NCBI GenBank assembly: GCA_013215375.1
Contig: JABSRB010000010.1
Location: forward strand, 124,001-188,000
Reading direction: 5' to 3'
Source: Oceanospirillaceae bacterium
GTDB taxonomy: Bacteria > Pseudomonadota > Gammaproteobacteria > Pseudomonadales > Balneatricaceae
DNA length: 64,000 bases
Shown: piece by piece, positions 61,309 to 64,000 of the stretch
Position numbering within the stretch: position 1 is the first letter of the stretch
How the letters are laid out: each line of letters opens with the position of its first letter
Position numbers and translations under genes: made by a program
Notes under the pieces: generated by a model
Databases searched by the model: none
What the model saw: the letters and a program-made list of their open reading frames with translations, nothing else
What the model was told of the DNA's origin: nothing

Positions 61309-62643
61309 GTGGCCGACACTAACCAATATATAAACTGGTTTCGCCAATCTTCCCCTTATATTAATGCCATGCGTAATAATACCGTGGTTATTATGCTTAG
61401 TGGCGAGGCGATTAACGATCCAAATTTTGATAATGTGATCCACGACATTGCCTTGCTCAACAGTTTAGGGATTCGTCTGGTGCTAGTTTATGGTGCCCGC
61501 CCGCAAATAGAACTCAAACTCGCGGAACAAGGCCTCAGCGCTCAATTACACCACCGTAGACGTGTCACAGACGCAGTCACTTTACGCTGCGCTATAGAGG
61601 CTAGTGGCTCTAATAGAGCTTTGATAGAAGCCAAGCTTTCCATGGGCCTCATAAATACCCCAATGCACGGCGCCAAAATTCGCTTAACTTCCGGCAATTT
61701 TATTACCGCTCGTCCCGCGGGCATTTTCGATGGCGTTGACTTATGTTTTACCGGCGAGATAAGACGGGTAGACCACAAAGCAATTTCACAGGTATTAGAT
61801 CTCGATACTATAGTATTGTTATCGACATTAGGCTATTCACCCACCGGCGAGACCTTCAACTTACCTGTTGAACAAGTAGCTGCCCACGCCGCTATCGCTT
61901 TAAAAGCCGATAAATTAATCCTGATGGGGCGCGAACAGGGGATAACCGATAGTTCAGGCAAGACTCGTAGCGAGTTACTTAGCGGCACCGCTTCGCGTCT
62001 ATTAAACAAATACCAACATCAAATAGCCGATCCGGATCAAGCGCAATCAGAAATTGCCTCGCTATTAGAGACAGCCATCACCGCCTGCGATGCCGGAGTA
62101 CCGCGCTGCCATTTGGTATCCTACAGAAAAGATGGCGCCATATTGGCCGAACTCTATACCCGCGACGGCAGTGGCACTATGGTCACAGAAGAGTCCTATG
62201 AGCAAGTGCGTCACGCTTGCGTTGAAGATATCGGTGGAATTATTGAGTTGATCAGCCCCCTTGAAGAAAGTGGCGTCTTAGTGCGCCGCTCCAGAGAGCG
62301 CTTGGAGGCAGAAATAGAGCAATTTATCGTCATAGAACGAGACAGTGCCATTATAGCTTGCGCTGCACTGTATAGTTTTACCGAGGAAAAAATGGGAGAG
62401 CTCGCCTGTATTGCCGTCGACCAGAACTATCTCGGAGGAGATCGCGGTAACTTGTTACTCAAAGCGGTCGAGAATCGTGCTAAAGAACAAGGCCTTAATG
62501 CGCTGTTTGTGCTGACTACAAGAACAGCCCATTGGTTTCTTGAACAAGGTTTCAGCGCAATCAATGTCGAACAACTCCCCAAAGAGAAACAATCGATCTA
62601 CAACTTACAACGCAACTCGAATGTATTTCTAAAACCTTTATAG
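61309..62643 (+). CDS. argA: N-acetylglutamate synthase
   Basis: 444 residues. An N-terminal amino-acid-kinase-like domain (about 15-280; VIMLSGEAINDPNF, LVLVYGARPQIELKL) without kinase function and a C-terminal GNAT domain (about 290-440; LACIAVDQNYLGGDRGNLLLKAV, the acetyl-CoA loop) are the classic ArgA form. It catalyses the first step of arginine synthesis. Start: GTG at 61309 with GGAG 7 bp upstream; a TTG four codons earlier is less likely. It appears monocistronic. Confidence 0.95.
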   Translation: MADTNQYINWFRQSSPYINAMRNNTVVIMLSGEAINDPNFDNVIHDIALLNSLGIRLVLVYGARPQIELKLAEQGLSAQLHHRRRVTDAVTLRCAIEASGSNRALIEAKLSMGLINTPMHGAKIRLTSGNFITARPAGIFDGVDLCFTGEIRRVDHKAISQVLDLDTIVLLSTLGYSPTGETFNLPVEQVAAHAAIALKADKLILMGREQGITDSSGKTRSELLSGTASRLLNKYQHQIADPDQAQSEIASLLETAITACDAGVPRCHLVSYRKDGAILAELYTRDGSGTMVTEESYEQVRHACVEDIGGIIELISPLEESGVLVRRSRERLEAEIEQFIVIERDSAIIACAALYSFTEEKMGELACIAVDQNYLGGDRGNLLLKAVENRAKEQGLNALFVLTTRTAHWFLEQGFSAINVEQLPKEKQSIYNLQRNSNVFLKPL

Positions 62644-62705
62644 AAATAGACACATATCTGGATAACAATTGATCAATTCTTGTTGCCTATCTTTAGCTAA
62701 AGGGA
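62644..62705. other. Convergent gap argA / CheX-like gene
   Basis: A 62-bp gap with the 12-bp palindrome AATTGATCAATT inside AACAATTGATCAATTCTTGTT (21 bp, two parts: AACAA / TTGTT arms). No T-tract hairpin or heptamers were seen. Confidence 0.35.
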
Positions 62706-63554
62706 TTAATCATCATAAAAAAACAGCACGAATTTTTGATCGGGAGTCGCCATCTCGATATTAAAACAAGACTGGTAAGACTCTCGTATATCACTTTCGA
62801 CTTCACTAATTACTGGAGGAGAAAGTGATGTCATACCCTCTTTGCAATGATTGGCCAAGGCGTTTCCAAGGACAATATTCAAGAACTCACAAACCGCATC
62901 TTGGCTCACTGCTGGGTTGTCTTTGATCTCTAAATTGAGAAAATTATTTGCCACCGTTTGAATCAATCCCTGTTCCATAATAAAGCCAATTCTAATCGGG
63001 TCAGGTATTTGGGCGAATTGAGAAAAAGCTAATTCAATAGGTTTTATTTTAACATTTTCAGTTGATAAATTAGATACTTGGACATTAATCTTAGCGATAC
63101 GTAAAAACAGCCGAACGGTCATACTGATTGTATCGGCAATAAATTTGCCATGTTTGTGCGCATACACTGCACTGTCTAATTTGAGAGTTGATAGCTTTTT
63201 TAATTCTGAATGGGCTTCCAATTGCTCTAGTAATACCGTTTTACTGAGTATGCCTTGCTCAACAAGTACTTCCCCAAAAAACTTGCGCACATTTTGCTGG
63301 GTAATAAACAGCTCGGATACCTGCTTGCCAATTAAATGGCCCATAGATACCGCCAGAGCTCCAAAGCGTTCATCAGTACGCTGCTGTTCGATATTAATTG
63401 CAGTCGCTTGCAGATTCGTCAAGTAGCCTTTTTTTATCGCTATTTCACCCAAGGTGAGGTGCGAGGCCCTCTGTAAATCGATCGCCAGTAATAACTGCTG
63501 TTTATTGATGACCCCAAGCTCCAGCAAGTACTGACCAAAAAATTTATTCGACAT
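62706..63554 (-). CDS. MshEN-like and CheX-like two-domain protein
   Basis: 282 residues. The N-terminal part (about 1-125) has three short helical repeats, FGQYLLELGVINKQQLLLAI, LGEIAIKKGYLTNLQATAI and FGEVLVEQGILSKTVLLEQ, resembling the c-di-GMP-binding MshEN motif of type II/IV ATPases. The C-terminal part (about 140-280), with DAVCEFLNIVLGNALANHC, resembles CheX-type phosphatases. It lies 12 bp downstream of a CheY-like receiver gene. A c-di-GMP-linked regulator of the receiver is a plausible reading; function is inferred, not known. Confidence 0.65.
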   Translation of the reverse strand: MSNKFFGQYLLELGVINKQQLLLAIDLQRASHLTLGEIAIKKGYLTNLQATAINIEQQRTDERFGALAVSMGHLIGKQVSELFITQQNVRKFFGEVLVEQGILSKTVLLEQLEAHSELKKLSTLKLDSAVYAHKHGKFIADTISMTVRLFLRIAKINVQVSNLSTENVKIKPIELAFSQFAQIPDPIRIGFIMEQGLIQTVANNFLNLEIKDNPAVSQDAVCEFLNIVLGNALANHCKEGMTSLSPPVISEVESDIRESYQSCFNIEMATPDQKFVLFFYDD

Positions 63555-63566
63555 AACTCACCTATA

Positions 63567-63944
63567 TTATTCCACTGTTTCCGACAAGCTATTTAGCGCT
63601 CTTTTAATGCTCTCAACCTCATAAGGCTTCTGCAAATAAAACTTGGCACCAGCCCTCAGACAAAATTCAATATCTCCCTCAGCCCCTAGCGAACTGCAAA
63701 TAACCACCGCGGCATTTTCATCGACTTGTAGTAATTTCTTTAAGGTCTTTTTTCCATCAAATTTTGGCATTACTAAATCCAGTAAGACAACATCTGGCTT
63801 GTGTTCCATATATTGTTTGAGCGCCTCTAAGCCATCTTTAGCTTCAGCCACCACTTCATGACCAATATTTAACAATAGCTGTTTAATAACCAACCGCATA
63901 CTAAGCGAGTCATCGACAACTAATACTCTTAATGATGAAGACAT
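63567..63944 (-). CDS. CheY-like single-domain response regulator
   Basis: 125 residues, receiver only: acidic Asp11/Asp12 (VVDDS), phospho-acceptor Asp56 (LLDLVMP), Ser84/Ser85 (ICSSLG) and Lys106 (LQKPYE). There is no output domain. It is co-transcribed with the downstream MshEN/CheX-like gene and may be its dephosphorylation partner. SD AAGGAG is 6-7 bp upstream. The cognate kinase is not in the window. Confidence 0.92.
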   Translation of the reverse strand: MSSSLRVLVVDDSLSMRLVIKQLLLNIGHEVVAEAKDGLEALKQYMEHKPDVVLLDLVMPKFDGKKTLKKLLQVDENAAVVICSSLGAEGDIEFCLRAGAKFYLQKPYEVESIKRALNSLSETVE

Positions 63945-64000
63945 TTGATCTCCTTTAAGGACCTCTAGTTAATTTGCTAAAACGAGTGCATGTTTTTAAC
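63945..64000. promoter_or_regulatory. Upstream region of the receiver gene, cut by the window end
   Basis: It contains the SD for the minus-strand receiver gene and AT-rich sequence; too short to place a promoter. Confidence 0.4.

Overview
The window reads as chromosome of a free-living gammaproteobacterium, most likely a marine member of the Pseudomonadales/Cellvibrionales sphere. This is inferred from conserved gene orders (yggS-proC-yggT-DUF4426-rdgB-hemW next to pilT; lptM-lysA-dapF-DUF484-xerC-yigB; a waaF-waaC-waaL block), a heptose-based LPS core pathway and type IV pilus retraction ATPases. No rRNA, tRNA, CRISPR array, transposase or prophage was recognised.

Layout. 0-6.4 kb: end of a Dpp/Opp-type ABC importer (two permeases and a double ATPase), a HAD phosphatase, an NPP/alkaline-phosphatase-superfamily hydrolase and a DMT exporter. 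6.7-9.0 kb: a large unknown lipoprotein. 9.2-12.8 kb: a DctB/DctD-type two-component pair without a transporter. 13-17 kb: tex, a small outer-membrane barrel and pilU. 17.5-29.8 kb: a 12-kb, all-minus-strand block with a complete coenzyme F420 pathway (cofG, cofH, cofD, cofC, cofE), an NADPH:F420 oxidoreductase, a luciferase-like F420-dependent oxidoreductase, and a pyrimidine/hydantoin catabolic set (M20 carbamoylase, nitrilase-type ureidopropionase, NCS1 permease, dihydropyrimidinase). 30-36.4 kb: pilT, yggS, proC, yggT, DUF4426, rdgB, hemW. 36.6-41.5 kb: yigB, a catalytically degenerate xerC, DUF484, dapF, lysA, lptM. 41.6-53.9 kb: LPS core/lipid A genes (waaA, gmhA, gmhB, hldE, msbA, an LpxL-type acyltransferase, waaL, waaC, waaF) plus an FAD oxidoreductase and an aldo/keto reductase. 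54-62.6 kb: ilvE, glnE, a CYTH protein, a PhoU-like protein with pitA, and argA. 62.7-64 kb: a MshEN/CheX-like protein and a CheY-like receiver.

Main discovery candidate. The F420/pyrimidine block lies exactly between pilT and pilU, which are normally adjacent. It encodes uptake and the hydrolytic steps of reductive pyrimidine breakdown but no PreT/PreA dihydropyrimidine dehydrogenase. It instead carries an F420-dependent oxidoreductase, the enzyme that would recharge F420 with NADPH, and the whole cofactor pathway. Operator-like boxes of the form TTGACCA-nn-(C/T)GGTAAA, close to the RutR box TTGACCAnnTGGTCAA as I remember it, lie upstream of both cofG and the nitrilase-permease-dihydropyrimidinase operon. 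At cofG two boxes bracket a plausible sigma-70 promoter. Together these suggest a uracil/thymine-responsive regulon in which F420H2, rather than NADPH through PreTA, could drive the first reduction. That role is inferred, not shown.

The intergenic DNA is also unusual. Perfect or degenerate heptanucleotide arrays abut or overlap stop codons at five loci. Several dispersed repeat families are present: a palindromic element flanking yggT with a nested insertion, a TIR-bearing element before lysA with another repeat nested in it, a 35-bp motif in three copies, and a 'ctctgtgtagcgcagcgcc' motif in three copies.
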